Positions 1 through 7,654 of a DNA stretch of 64,000 nucleotides are shown in pieces. The DNA is from Nostoc sp. TH1S01 (GTDB taxonomy: Bacteria; Cyanobacteriota; Cyanobacteriia; Cyanobacteriales; Nostocaceae). The stretch covers positions 1 through 64,000 of the forward strand of contig JAGKSW010000015.1 in NCBI GenBank assembly GCA_018993265.1. The letters are read 5' to 3'. Numbering within the stretch: the stretch's first letter is position 1; each line of letters begins with the position of its first letter. A program made the position numbers and the translations under genes. Under the pieces are notes generated by a model. The model searched no databases. It had not been told where the DNA came from and worked only from the letters and a program-made list of their open reading frames with translations.

Positions 1-229
1 ATCAAGTGTTTTGAACCCGCGCAGGCGGGTTTTGTCTGTGTAGCCGCGACTTCAGTCGCTAGGTGCAAGATATGAATTAAATTGATATTTTTCCTGTGCT
101 TTCTTAATGGCGTAAAGAAAAACCTCACGACATTCTAACCGCGTTAAGCGAAACTCGCGGTTATTGCAGCGTGTCGTACCTACACCTGTCAGGAGCAGAG
201 GTGCAGGGGAGCAGGGGAGAGGGTTGTTT
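1..229. repeat. Non-coding end of window with small interspersed palindromes
   Basis: No gene is visible between the window edge and the mysD stop. The stretch holds three short inverted repeats: AACCCGC/GCGGGTT at 14-31 followed by TTTT on the plus strand, GCGAC/GTCGC at 46-59, and CCGCG/CGCGG at about 138-163. The first has the form of an intrinsic terminator for a plus-strand gene lying outside the window, but together they look more like one of the GC-rich interspersed repeats common in Nostoc. A GGGGAGCAGGGGAG tract near 207-222 is a short tandem repeat of the kind seen elsewhere in this window. Confidence 0.5.
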
Positions 230-1297
230 TTAATGACTCAAGACCGAGGACGACTGTAATTTAGATGAGTTTGAACTTATCAAAGCTTCATTGATACTGG
301 TCATGAATAACTGATTTAAAGAAATTCCTGATGCTTTAGCCATACAGGGAATTACACTTTTAGTAGCAAAAGAACAATATAAACCCGCTTCTAAAAACCA
401 AGGTTCTCCTTTTGGATCAATGCGGAAATCAAACAAACTGTAGTGGCGACAACCCAAAGCCTGATGGCACTTTTTAGCCACTTGCTGAACTTTTGCGGTG
501 ATTGGGTCGTGAGTATCAACAATCCAAGCTGTGATGTTGTCTTTGGCGGTCAAATACAAGTTACCATCATCGTTTTTGCGGAGTTTATCATCATAGTTAC
601 GGATGGGTTTTTTCTGGGGGTCTACTAAATACTCTTCTAAAGGTAAACCGATGAGTTCCCCATCTTTCACCAAAATGCCACATCTGACTTCGCGTCCGAG
701 TTCGATAAATTCTTCGACAATGACCTCAGACGCATATTTAAAAGCTTGTTGCAATGCAGCGTCATATTCAGCCACATCTTTTACCAAGGCTATACCTAAA
801 GAGTTGTCCGAAGTTGCGGGTTTAACAACTGCTGGCGGTGAAATTGTTGGTTTGTCGCCTGGGCGGAGGAGTTCACCACGCGGTACTTTTACCCCAGCCG
901 CAGCGACAATTGCTTTGGCTTTGGCTTTGTGGGATGCGATCGCCATGACATCTGGAGTATTACCGATGTAAGGAATTTTCAGTACGTCAAATAAAGCGCG
1001 GTAGTGAGTCATTCCCGGAAGACAAAACATTTGTGGTAACACCAGGTCAATGTTTTGTGCAGTAATAAACTCGATCGCTGCAAACAAAGTCATCGGTTTG
1101 GCAACAGCAATATCATCTAAGCTGAGAGATTGAGGAAATCGCCACAAACCATCGGGTGTGATGTATGCAATCTGAAATTCATAACGCGATCGCTCTACGG
1201 TTGCTGTCAAACAATCTTGAGCATAAAGGCGTGACAATTCACAGTGAAAATCATCGTATGCAGAGCCAACTAAATGCAAAATCCGCAGTAAGGTCAT
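230..1297 (-). CDS. mysD: MysD, D-Ala-D-Ala ligase-like ATP-grasp enzyme of MAA biosynthesis
   Basis: The 355-residue product is an ATP-grasp ligase of the D-Ala-D-Ala ligase type. In characterised MAA pathways this enzyme joins a second amino acid (serine or threonine) to mycosporine-glycine, giving shinorine or porphyra-334. Visible features are the ATP-grasp lysine region (VVKPATSDNSLGIALV), VEEFIELGREVRCGIL, and a C-terminal DFRIDPKGEPWFLEAG metal-binding segment. The reading frame is open to 1369, but I start at the ATG at 1297 (MTLLRILHLVGSAYDDF), because the 24 extra residues are not family-like and would overlap the upstream gene. It is the last gene of the minus-strand mys operon, 46 bases after the glycosyltransferase gene. 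The identity as mysD rests on context as well as sequence; the amino acid it adds cannot be read here. Confidence 0.88.
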   Translation of the reverse strand: MTLLRILHLVGSAYDDFHCELSRLYAQDCLTATVERSRYEFQIAYITPDGLWRFPQSLSLDDIAVAKPMTLFAAIEFITAQNIDLVLPQMFCLPGMTHYRALFDVLKIPYIGNTPDVMAIASHKAKAKAIVAAAGVKVPRGELLRPGDKPTISPPAVVKPATSDNSLGIALVKDVAEYDAALQQAFKYASEVIVEEFIELGREVRCGILVKDGELIGLPLEEYLVDPQKKPIRNYDDKLRKNDDGNLYLTAKDNITAWIVDTHDPITAKVQQVAKKCHQALGCRHYSLFDFRIDPKGEPWFLEAGLYCSFATKSVIPCMAKASGISLNQLFMTSINEALISSNSSKLQSSSVLSH

Positions 1298-1343
1298 AAT
1301 TTTTGTAAAAATAGAACAGAGTTTTTGCAGAGATGTAAAAATA

Positions 1344-2237
1344 CTAGGATGTAATTCTATCCAGTTCATTCAGAATATTACTATCTATATCAATGTCAAA
1401 TTTCCGAGCAAAATGAGCAGATGATTTCAGTAGATTTGGCAAGTCTTCCATCAGTAATGTTTTTGGATGACAACCTCCATTTGACCAATCAATATATCTG
1501 AGACGGTCATTTTTTAGCTTCAGATGAGGCGCATTAGCAAGTATAGTCTGAAAATAAGACTCATCTGCATATTTAATCTGGCTGTAGTACAAGGTTAAGT
1601 AATTTTTTTGACTATGGAAATCAATAATGTAGCGAGCAGCTTGGCGATTGCCACAAAACCATTGACTACCACTAAAGCAAGCAGTTTTTTTTGAAAAAGG
1701 TAAGAAAGGTTTTGTTAATAGTGGATGTTCTAAGGATATTTTGAGATGTTTTATATAATTACATGAGAATGATTTTGTACAGTATCGTTTATAAGAATTT
1801 TTCAGCCATAACATATTTTGTTTTAAATCTTGTTTATAAGTCTTATAGGTGATTTTCTCATACTGAATATAAGCATCATAGGGACTTGAGATTAAATCAT
1901 CTAATATGTGCCTTGCACTTTTAATAGGATAGTCTGCACCACTCAGTAATATAAACCAATCCGGCGCATCTGCTACCTCGTACATTAGTTTAAGAGCTTG
2001 TACAGTCGCTTCAACAATAGAAAATCCTCCCCATTCAGTTTGTCAATGAGGGCGAACAAATAAAACATTTTTCGACAGTTTATCTCCAGATAAATCACAT
2101 TTGTCAAAATCATGATGACAAACAATTAACGGATAATTAAACATACTATTTAATTTATCGATCAACCGATAAATTTGTAGAGGCTTCGCATGAGTTAGTA
2201 AAATAAACTCAATAGAATTATGAGAAATATTAGGCAT
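1344..2237 (-). pseudogene. Core-2/I-branching (GT14-like) glycosyltransferase interrupted by an in-frame TGA
   Basis: Reading the minus strand from the ATG at 2237 gives 64 residues ending VLFVRPH, then a TGA at 2045-2043. In the same frame it continues QTEWGGFSIVEATVQALKL and runs without another stop to 1344. The full product would be about 297 residues. Family motifs lie on both sides of the stop: WGGFSIVEA, WFILLSGADYPIKS, GSQWFCGNRQAARYI and ADESYFQTIL are the usual signatures of the branch/xylosyltransferase-like family. Because the frame is intact on both sides, this is a single nonsense change (TGG Trp or CGA Arg to TGA are the simplest ancestors), not a frameshift. A restart at the ATG at 1985 would lose the N-terminal donor-binding half. 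Its place between mysC and mysD suggests a role in glycosylating the MAA, which is inference. Confidence 0.8.
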
Positions 2238-2280
2238 TTTTTAGGCGCTATCTTTCATTTTTATAGATAAATTCAATTTT

Positions 2281-3675
2281 TTAATCACCGTCTAATTCCA
2301 CCAATTTACCAATGTTGAAATCGATTTTTACCCAACCTTTAAGTTGTTGCAAATTCTGGAGTAAAAGTAGCGGAATTTGCCAATGATGCAAAGTCAAAAA
2401 TGGTAAAGGATCATCAAGGTTGTAAATAGCATCAGTACCCCGCACTATAGTTTTAATTGCTGTTTGTAATTGCTTCCAGGAACGAATACCAGTTAACCGC
2501 CAAATTTCGTGATATATCCAGTAAGTCGGCTTGCTACTTGCCAAAGGTTCTAAAGGTGCAGGTAGGGGAGTTTGCTCAAGATAAGCCTCGGCTACACCAG
2601 GATGATTGTAAAACATGGTAATTGCCGAATGAGTCCGGGGATTGCATTCAATGGCGTAAACTGCACCGTCTTCAGCTTGGATAAAGTCAAAAGAAACTTG
2701 TCCCGTCAGCCGCAAACTTTTGACAAAATGTTGTATCCATGAGCGAATTTGAGGATTTTCGACGTTTTCATAGTTAATTTGAAACGCCGAAGAGTTACAA
2801 CAGCAATGTAATCTGAGTTCCCCATCCCGGACTGTACTATGAGTACAAAACTCCTTACCAGGGATAAACTCTTGCATAATCCAAGGTGTTTCGGGACTGA
2901 TGGGTAAACTGTTAACAAAAGCTGCGGTTTCTTCTGGGGTGTCGCAGGGGAGTTTAGTTAAATTCAGGCGGCGAACGGAGTCGTAAGGAATACTTTTAAG
3001 AATATATTTGCGGGTTTCTTGGCTAAAATCAAAATTAATAACTTGTTGAGGGTCTGTGATTTTAAAAGATTTAGGTACAGATAAACCAAGCGATCGCGCT
3101 TTATCAGTAAAAGCAAATTTATCATCTAACATCTTGGTAATATCTGCATCAAAGTGAAACACTTCGCAGTATTTTGATAGTTCTGGCTTGGCTAAAGAGT
3201 CGTAGTAACTAGCTACAGGACTGCATACAGGGACATAAACGTCAACCTTTTCTTGTTTGACGATTTCCACTAGCGCCTGAATGTAGCCTTCTGGATCTTT
3301 CTGCGGAGCCGGGACTGTATAAAAACGACTCACAGCTTGAGAAAATCTATGTCCAGATAACCAATATTTGTGACTTTCGATCAAAATTACTCTGTGTCCA
3401 GCCTTATGGAAGGAGCGAGCCAGTTGCAAAGCTTTGGTCATCTTGGCTCCACTTACCAAGATAGTCCGGGGATGAGCCGCAACGACAGTTTTTGTAAACG
3501 GACGGCGTACAAAACCCCACAGCAAAGCTATCACCACCATCAAAGCATTCAACGGCAAGGCTAAGAGTAATAATGTTAAAGTGCCGAGAGTCTTGAATAG
3601 AGCTAAAATTTTTACCCCCGCACCCGTAGAAGGCGTTGTTGATGCAGGCACAGATAAAGATATTGATTGTGACAT
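2281..3675 (-). CDS. mysC: MysC, ATP-grasp ligase making mycosporine-glycine
   Basis: A 464-residue ATP-grasp enzyme. In the known pathway MysC activates 4-deoxygadusol with ATP and adds glycine to give mycosporine-glycine. The N-terminus has a hydrophobic double segment at about residues 27-56 (GTLTLLLLALPLNALMVVIA), so it is probably membrane attached. Then follow a Rossmann-like pre-ATP-grasp segment (RTILVSGAKMTKALQLARSF), the ATP-grasp core with MQEFIPGKEFCTHS, and the Mg-binding end AIECNPRTHSAITMFY. A good ribosome binding site (AAGGAA) sits 7-8 bases before the ATG. It follows mysB by 55 bases, and that gap carries an interspersed palindrome. Length and motifs match the family in Nostoc. 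Confidence 0.93.
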   Translation of the reverse strand: MSQSISLSVPASTTPSTGAGVKILALFKTLGTLTLLLLALPLNALMVVIALLWGFVRRPFTKTVVAAHPRTILVSGAKMTKALQLARSFHKAGHRVILIESHKYWLSGHRFSQAVSRFYTVPAPQKDPEGYIQALVEIVKQEKVDVYVPVCSPVASYYDSLAKPELSKYCEVFHFDADITKMLDDKFAFTDKARSLGLSVPKSFKITDPQQVINFDFSQETRKYILKSIPYDSVRRLNLTKLPCDTPEETAAFVNSLPISPETPWIMQEFIPGKEFCTHSTVRDGELRLHCCCNSSAFQINYENVENPQIRSWIQHFVKSLRLTGQVSFDFIQAEDGAVYAIECNPRTHSAITMFYNHPGVAEAYLEQTPLPAPLEPLASSKPTYWIYHEIWRLTGIRSWKQLQTAIKTIVRGTDAIYNLDDPLPFLTLHHWQIPLLLLQNLQQLKGWVKIDFNIGKLVELDGD

Positions 3676-3697
3676 CAGTATTTCCTTTATATTGATG

Positions 3698-3726
3698 GTA
3701 GAGACGTTGTGATATAACGTCTCTAC
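3698..3726. repeat. Interspersed palindrome GTAGAGACGTT...AACGTCTCTAC, copy 1
   Basis: An 11-base inverted repeat, GTAGAGACGTT and AACGTCTCTAC, with a 7-base spacer, lies between mysB and mysC. The last bases sit just upstream of the mysB stop region. The same arms recur at 49463-49490 and 50985-51012 with different centres, so this is a dispersed element rather than a gene-specific terminator. Inside an operon it could form an mRNA hairpin that changes mysC expression relative to mysB. Confidence 0.8.
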
Positions 3727-3730
3727 TGCT

Positions 3731-4564
3731 TTACGCCACTCTTTTAATTAAGGTGATACCATCGCGGATGGGTAACAAAACTTGCTCAACTCGCGCATCA
3801 GCCGCCACAACCGAGTTAAAATAGGCGATCGCTTCACCGTTAGCAGTGCGTTGTTCTGGTGGTAAGTAAACTTGTCCTTGCAACAAGGTGTTATCCACGC
3901 AAATTAAACCATCAGGAGTTAGTAAATCCTGATCCAAAATCATCTGGAAGTAATCAACATACTCCTTTTTATCGGCATCGATGAAGATTAAATCAAATGA
4001 TTCTTTTCTGGCTGCTAGTTTGCGGAGGGTTTCTAAAGCTGGTGCAACTTCGACAATGATTTTTTTACCGTCCAGGGATTCGTCAAAGCAAGCTTGAGCA
4101 AATTGGGCAACATAAGCATCTACTTCGCAAGCGATGAGTTGTCCGTCACTGGGTAATGCTTCCGCCATCGCCAAGGCCGAATAGCCGGTAAACATTCCCA
4201 CTTCGAGAATACGCTTGGCTTTGGTGAGATGCACAAACATTTTCAAGGTCTGCCCTTCCAGATGTCCAGAGAGCATTTCCTGTTCTAGTTGACGTACTGT
4301 TTCCCCATCACTAAAGCGTTGACTCCAATCTTCTTGACTGGTTTTTTTTGCTAATGCTGCTAAGGCACTCGATTCTGGGGTGGTACATTCATCCAAGTAA
4401 GGATCTAAACCCGCAGCTAACTGCACTGACTGGCGTAGCGCATCTAATATCTCGGCGGGAATATTTTGCTGTTGCGCTAATTTTAGGGTTTGCTGTAACT
4501 GGGCTACTAAGATACTGTGGGGTGTGATTGGTCTAGGGGTTGGGAGTTGTACAGCACTGGTCAT
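3731..4564 (-). CDS. mysB: MysB, SAM-dependent O-methyltransferase making 4-deoxygadusol
   Basis: A 277-residue class I O-methyltransferase of the caffeoyl-CoA O-methyltransferase-like type. In the MAA pathway it methylates 2-demethyl-4-deoxygadusol to 4-deoxygadusol. SAM-binding motif I is at residues 119-125 (ILEVGMFTGYSA), the acidic strand-2 residue is in LIACEVDA, and the metal/catalytic DAD is at 196-198 (FIDADKKEY). The start lies 4 bases after the mysA stop, so the two genes are translationally close or coupled. Length and motif order match the cyanobacterial MysB family. Confidence 0.93.
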   Translation of the reverse strand: MTSAVQLPTPRPITPHSILVAQLQQTLKLAQQQNIPAEILDALRQSVQLAAGLDPYLDECTTPESSALAALAKKTSQEDWSQRFSDGETVRQLEQEMLSGHLEGQTLKMFVHLTKAKRILEVGMFTGYSALAMAEALPSDGQLIACEVDAYVAQFAQACFDESLDGKKIIVEVAPALETLRKLAARKESFDLIFIDADKKEYVDYFQMILDQDLLTPDGLICVDNTLLQGQVYLPPEQRTANGEAIAYFNSVVAADARVEQVLLPIRDGITLIKRVA

Positions 4565-4568
4565 CTTT

Positions 4569-5798
4569 TTACACCCCTAATAATTGCACTTCTTGAGGTT
4601 CAATGTAGGCATCAATGCCAGCACCGCCACGAGGATATTCAGCACACAAACGTTTATGTTCAGCTAAGGCTAAATCCAGTTCTTCACGGGTCAAATCGTT
4701 GACAAAGAAACACTCACCAATCGGACGTGGCATAGCGGCGCGTTGTTTGCCATCTCTCGTTAGACTAATAGATTGAGTAGCATACCAAAGCAAATCTTCG
4801 TCTAACAGAGGATGATCTAGTGATAGACCGATACGACTCATCAAACCTAAAATGCGATCGCGCTCTTCTGGAGAAATATAGCCTCGGCGTGCGGCAATAG
4901 TCGCAGATAAAGCCATATCGATATTGACCGCGTGACCATGATATAGAGGTACTTGCGGCGCTAATTCTAGGGTAGGACTCCAAGTATGGCCGTAGGCAAT
5001 GACGCGATCGAGGTCTATTTCATGCAGGTTGGGAGTCTCTAACTCCAACATAGTTTTGATGGCTTCGTAGTTAACTTTATGGGCAATCTCTTGAATTTCT
5101 GGTGTACCGTTTACATACCCAAAATGAGTCGTCAAAAGTTCTTCGCCATATTCGTATAGCAGTTCAAATACTTCCGAGTTAGCAACTACAGCAATTTTGA
5201 CTAACTCCGCCATACCGTTGCGGACTTGAGCCGTGGGTAAGGTTTGCAAAAATGAGAAATCGAGAATTACCTTCAAAGGTGCATGATAGGCTCCCAGGCG
5301 ATTTTTCAATTTGCGATGGTTCACCGCTACCTTAATTGCTACACCTGCATCAATTAAACCAATCAAAGTGGTAGGAATGCGAATATAGTTACTCTTGCGA
5401 CGATAAGCAGCGCACGCAAACCCAGCTACATCAGTAATCAGACCGCCACCAATGACTAAAACTGGTTCCTTACGCACTAAGCCAAAGTCGGCAAAAGCAT
5501 CAATAATTTTTTCAAAACTTTCAAGATTTTTAGCTGGCTCAGTGATGATGATCGGAAATACTGTCAGTGCGATTTCATAATGCTGGAAATATGACCGGAT
5601 CTGCTCGCCGTAAAGTTCATAAACATTGGCATCAATTACAGCCAAACAGCGACCAAACTTTGCATAGCTATCGGCAATTTCTCTGTTTTTAATATCAAAT
5701 GTACCGTTCACATAGACAAGACTAAAATCGATCTTTTCGTAGCCTTGGACGTGAAACGCAGTTTCTGTTGCTTCAAACGATGCTTGAACTGTATTCAT
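4569..5798 (-). CDS. mysA: MysA, 2-demethyl-4-deoxygadusol synthase
   Basis: A 409-residue sugar-phosphate cyclase of the dehydroquinate synthase superfamily. The DDGS branch cyclises sedoheptulose 7-phosphate to 2-demethyl-4-deoxygadusol, the first step of MAA synthesis. Visible are the NAD-binding loop [11 protein letters not shown] (about 117-127), the conserved [17 protein letters not shown], and metal ligands expected at Glu198 ([11 protein letters not shown]), His271 ([12 protein letters not shown]) and His287 (YHGHAVNID). The combination with mysB and mysC directly downstream separates it from a primary-metabolism AroB and from other sedoheptulose cyclases. It is the first gene of the operon; the 424 bases upstream should hold the promoter, which I could not pick out. 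Confidence 0.94.
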   Translation of the reverse strand: MNTVQASFEATETAFHVQGYEKIDFSLVYVNGTFDIKNREIADSYAKFGRCLAVIDANVYELYGEQIRSYFQHYEIALTVFPIIITEPAKNLESFEKIIDAFADFGLVRKEPVLVIGGGLITDVAGFACAAYRRKSNYIRIPTTLIGLIDAGVAIKVAVNHRKLKNRLGAYHAPLKVILDFSFLQTLPTAQVRNGMAELVKIAVVANSEVFELLYEYGEELLTTHFGYVNGTPEIQEIAHKVNYEAIKTMLELETPNLHEIDLDRVIAYGHTWSPTLELAPQVPLYHGHAVNIDMALSATIAARRGYISPEERDRILGLMSRIGLSLDHPLLDEDLLWYATQSISLTRDGKQRAAMPRPIGECFFVNDLTREELDLALAEHKRLCAEYPRGGAGIDAYIEPQEVQLLGV

Positions 5799-6084
5799 GT
5801 ATTTTCGCTGTCAGCTTCTTTTGGATACGGTCTAGTATTGTGGCGCGATCCCCGTAAGCAACGCAAGGACAGTTAAGACAGTTAAGAAATTTAAAGAAAA
5901 ATTTTATCTAACCGAATTTTGTTTATTCACATCTTTCAGAAGAGGGATAGTATTTTTATTTACTCGTAGTAAAATAATATAGATAAAAAGACAAAAATTT
6001 GTCACCACCGACGCTAATGTCTCACGGATGACAAATAACTACTCAGTGTAGATAACATGTTTAAATCTACATAGCAAGCTTCTA

Positions 6085-6214
6085 TAGGACTTACGCAACG
6101 CCGATATTGTCATTGCGACCGGAACGAAGTGTAGGGAAGCAATCCCAGGGTCAGGGGAGATTACTTCGCTATCGCTCGTAATGACGGAGTTACGTTATTT
6201 TTGCGTAAGTCCTG
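6085..6214. mobile_element. MITE-like element with TAGGACTTACGCA-type terminal inverted repeats
   Basis: A non-coding 130-base element is bounded by 13-base perfect inverted repeats, AGGACTTACGCAA at 6086-6098 and TTGCGTAAGTCCT at 6201-6213. Inside is a second nested inverted repeat (TCATTGCGACCGGAACGAAG... and ...TATCGCTCGTAATGACGGAG). No open frame of note is present. Elements with the same ends occur at 24137-24300 and 24889-25056. It sits in the 424-base gap between mysA and tRNA-Leu. No clear target duplication is visible for this copy. The rest of the gap (5799-6084) is AT-rich and shows no gene. Confidence 0.7.
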
Positions 6215-6222
6215 TTTTAAAA

Positions 6223-6306
6223 TGGGCAGGAGGAGAATCGAACTCCTATGACCGCAAGGTCGCCACATTTTGAGTGTGGTGCGTCTACCAGTTTCGCCAC
6301 CCGCCC
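6223..6306 (-). tRNA. tRNA-Leu (anticodon CAA)
   Basis: The minus strand folds as a class II tRNA. The acceptor arms GGGCGGG and CCTGCCC pair with one G-T. The D arm contains TGGTAGACGC, the anticodon stem CCACA/TGTGG encloses loop CTCAAAA (anticodon CAA), a long variable arm GACC-TTGC-GGTC follows, and the T arm is AGGAG-TTCGATT-CTCCT. The discriminator is A and CCA is not encoded. The long variable arm together with CAA fixes it as leucine, reading UUG. Confidence 0.95.
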
Positions 6307-6366
6307 TTGGGTGCAACTTTCCTAATATAACATATATATCTAATTGAATGCAAGTAGTTTTGCTGG

Positions 6367-7467
6367 TTAGTGTTTGAAAGTCACTAAACTAGGGTCAATA
6401 TCTTTTATGGATGTGCAACCACTCAGAGCCATAGCCACACTTAATTCATCTTCTAACAGCGAGATGATTTGCGATACACCAATTTGTCCTGCTACAGCTA
6501 ATCCCCACAGTGCAGGACGACCGATAAGAACAGCTTTTGCACCCAAAGCCAAGGCTTTGAGGATATCTGTACCTCGACGGATACCACCATCTACCAGCAC
6601 TTCTATTTGACCATCGACCGCTGCAACTATCTCAGCCAGTGCATCTAAAGAGGCGATCGCACCATCAAGTTGTCTACCACCATGATTAGAAACTACAATT
6701 GCTTTGGCTCCATGCTCGACAGCACGCACAGCATCATCACTGCGTAAAATACCTTTGAGTACCAAAGGTAGAGGAGACAAAGACTGTAACCATTCCAAAT
6801 CAGCCCAAGTTACGCTTGGGTTTAATTGTTCGGCAAAATAGGTAAATAATCCAGATTCTCCTTGTTCTTGGGGAATATTCAACCCTGAGATATTAGTAAT
6901 ATTCGCCAATTGTAATCCGGTTGGTAAGGTAAAGGTATTACGCGCATCTCGCTCTCGTCGTCCTAAAATTGGTGCATCAACGGTTAAACAAAGAGCTTGA
7001 TAACCTGCGGCGTAAGCCCTTTCTACAAGATTCTGTGTCAAGCCTCGGTCTTTATGGATATAAAGTTGGAACCATTGTAAGGCATTATGTTTATAACCTA
7101 CCGCAGCAACTTCTTCTAAGCTTTTTGTAGCCATTGTACTTAACACCATACCTACGCCTGCGGTGGCTGCGGCTAAAGCTGTAGCCAGTTCTCCCTCTGG
7201 ATGAGCTAGACACTGAAAAGCCATCGGTGCGACTAATAAAGGAAGTTGTAGATGTTGTCCTAAAATAGAAGTGCTTAAGTTGCGATCGCTCACATCTACA
7301 AGCATCCTTGGGCGCAATTTAATCCGTTCAAAAGCGGCGCGGTTATCTCGTAGTGTAATTTCATCCCAAGCACCACTACAGTAGTAATCAAAGGCCATTT
7401 TAGACAGATGAGAGCTTGCTAACTGTTCGTATTCAAAAAGGTTTATCGGACGATATACATCTGCCAT
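6367..7467 (-). CDS. FMN-dependent alpha-hydroxy-acid oxidase (lactate/glycolate oxidase family)
   Basis: A 366-residue TIM-barrel flavoenzyme of the glycolate oxidase/L-lactate oxidase family. It closely resembles the Nostoc enzyme described as an L-lactate oxidase, which oxidises L-lactate to pyruvate with O2 and gives H2O2. Visible are PINLFEYEQLA with AFDYYCSGAWDE at the start, APMAFQ (FMN phosphate loop), LYIHKDRG, LTVDAP, LVLKGI (catalytic-loop lysine), the catalytic His/Arg block VSNHGGRQLDG, and VDGGIRRGTD plus IGRP for FMN phosphate binding. The frame begins with a TTG at 7491; I use the ATG at 7467 because family members start just before PINLFEYEQLA. Substrate choice between lactate and glycolate cannot be decided from the sequence. 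Confidence 0.88.
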   Translation of the reverse strand: MADVYRPINLFEYEQLASSHLSKMAFDYYCSGAWDEITLRDNRAAFERIKLRPRMLVDVSDRNLSTSILGQHLQLPLLVAPMAFQCLAHPEGELATALAAATAGVGMVLSTMATKSLEEVAAVGYKHNALQWFQLYIHKDRGLTQNLVERAYAAGYQALCLTVDAPILGRRERDARNTFTLPTGLQLANITNISGLNIPQEQGESGLFTYFAEQLNPSVTWADLEWLQSLSPLPLVLKGILRSDDAVRAVEHGAKAIVVSNHGGRQLDGAIASLDALAEIVAAVDGQIEVLVDGGIRRGTDILKALALGAKAVLIGRPALWGLAVAGQIGVSQIISLLEDELSVAMALSGCTSIKDIDPSLVTFKH

Positions 7468-7654
7468 AAATGTATTTCTATAAAGATTCAACTTTTAATT
7501 TGACCAAAGTTATACCATTTTAGATTTTCAATTTTGGATTGTAGAAGGGTTGATTGGTAAGTTTTTCCCTCACCATCTGTCGCACTCATATTTCAATTTG
7601 GTATTAGCATACTAGCAAGCTTTTTTGTTAACTAATCTCAAAGCCACTACATCC

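Noticed and set aside
443-971. Plus-strand frames opposite mysD
   Set aside because: Antisense shadows of a well-supported gene, with no domain or start signal.
1298-1369. N-terminal extension of mysD back to 1369
   Set aside because: The 24 residues (MNWIELHPSIFTSL...) are not ligase-like and would overlap the glycosyltransferase gene by 26 bases; the ATG at 1297 begins the conserved part.
1344-2237. Frameshift or selenocysteine/recoding explanation for the TGA in the glycosyltransferase
   Set aside because: The frame is the same on both sides, so no frameshift is needed. Cyanobacteria do not use selenocysteine, and no insertion element is visible after the TGA.
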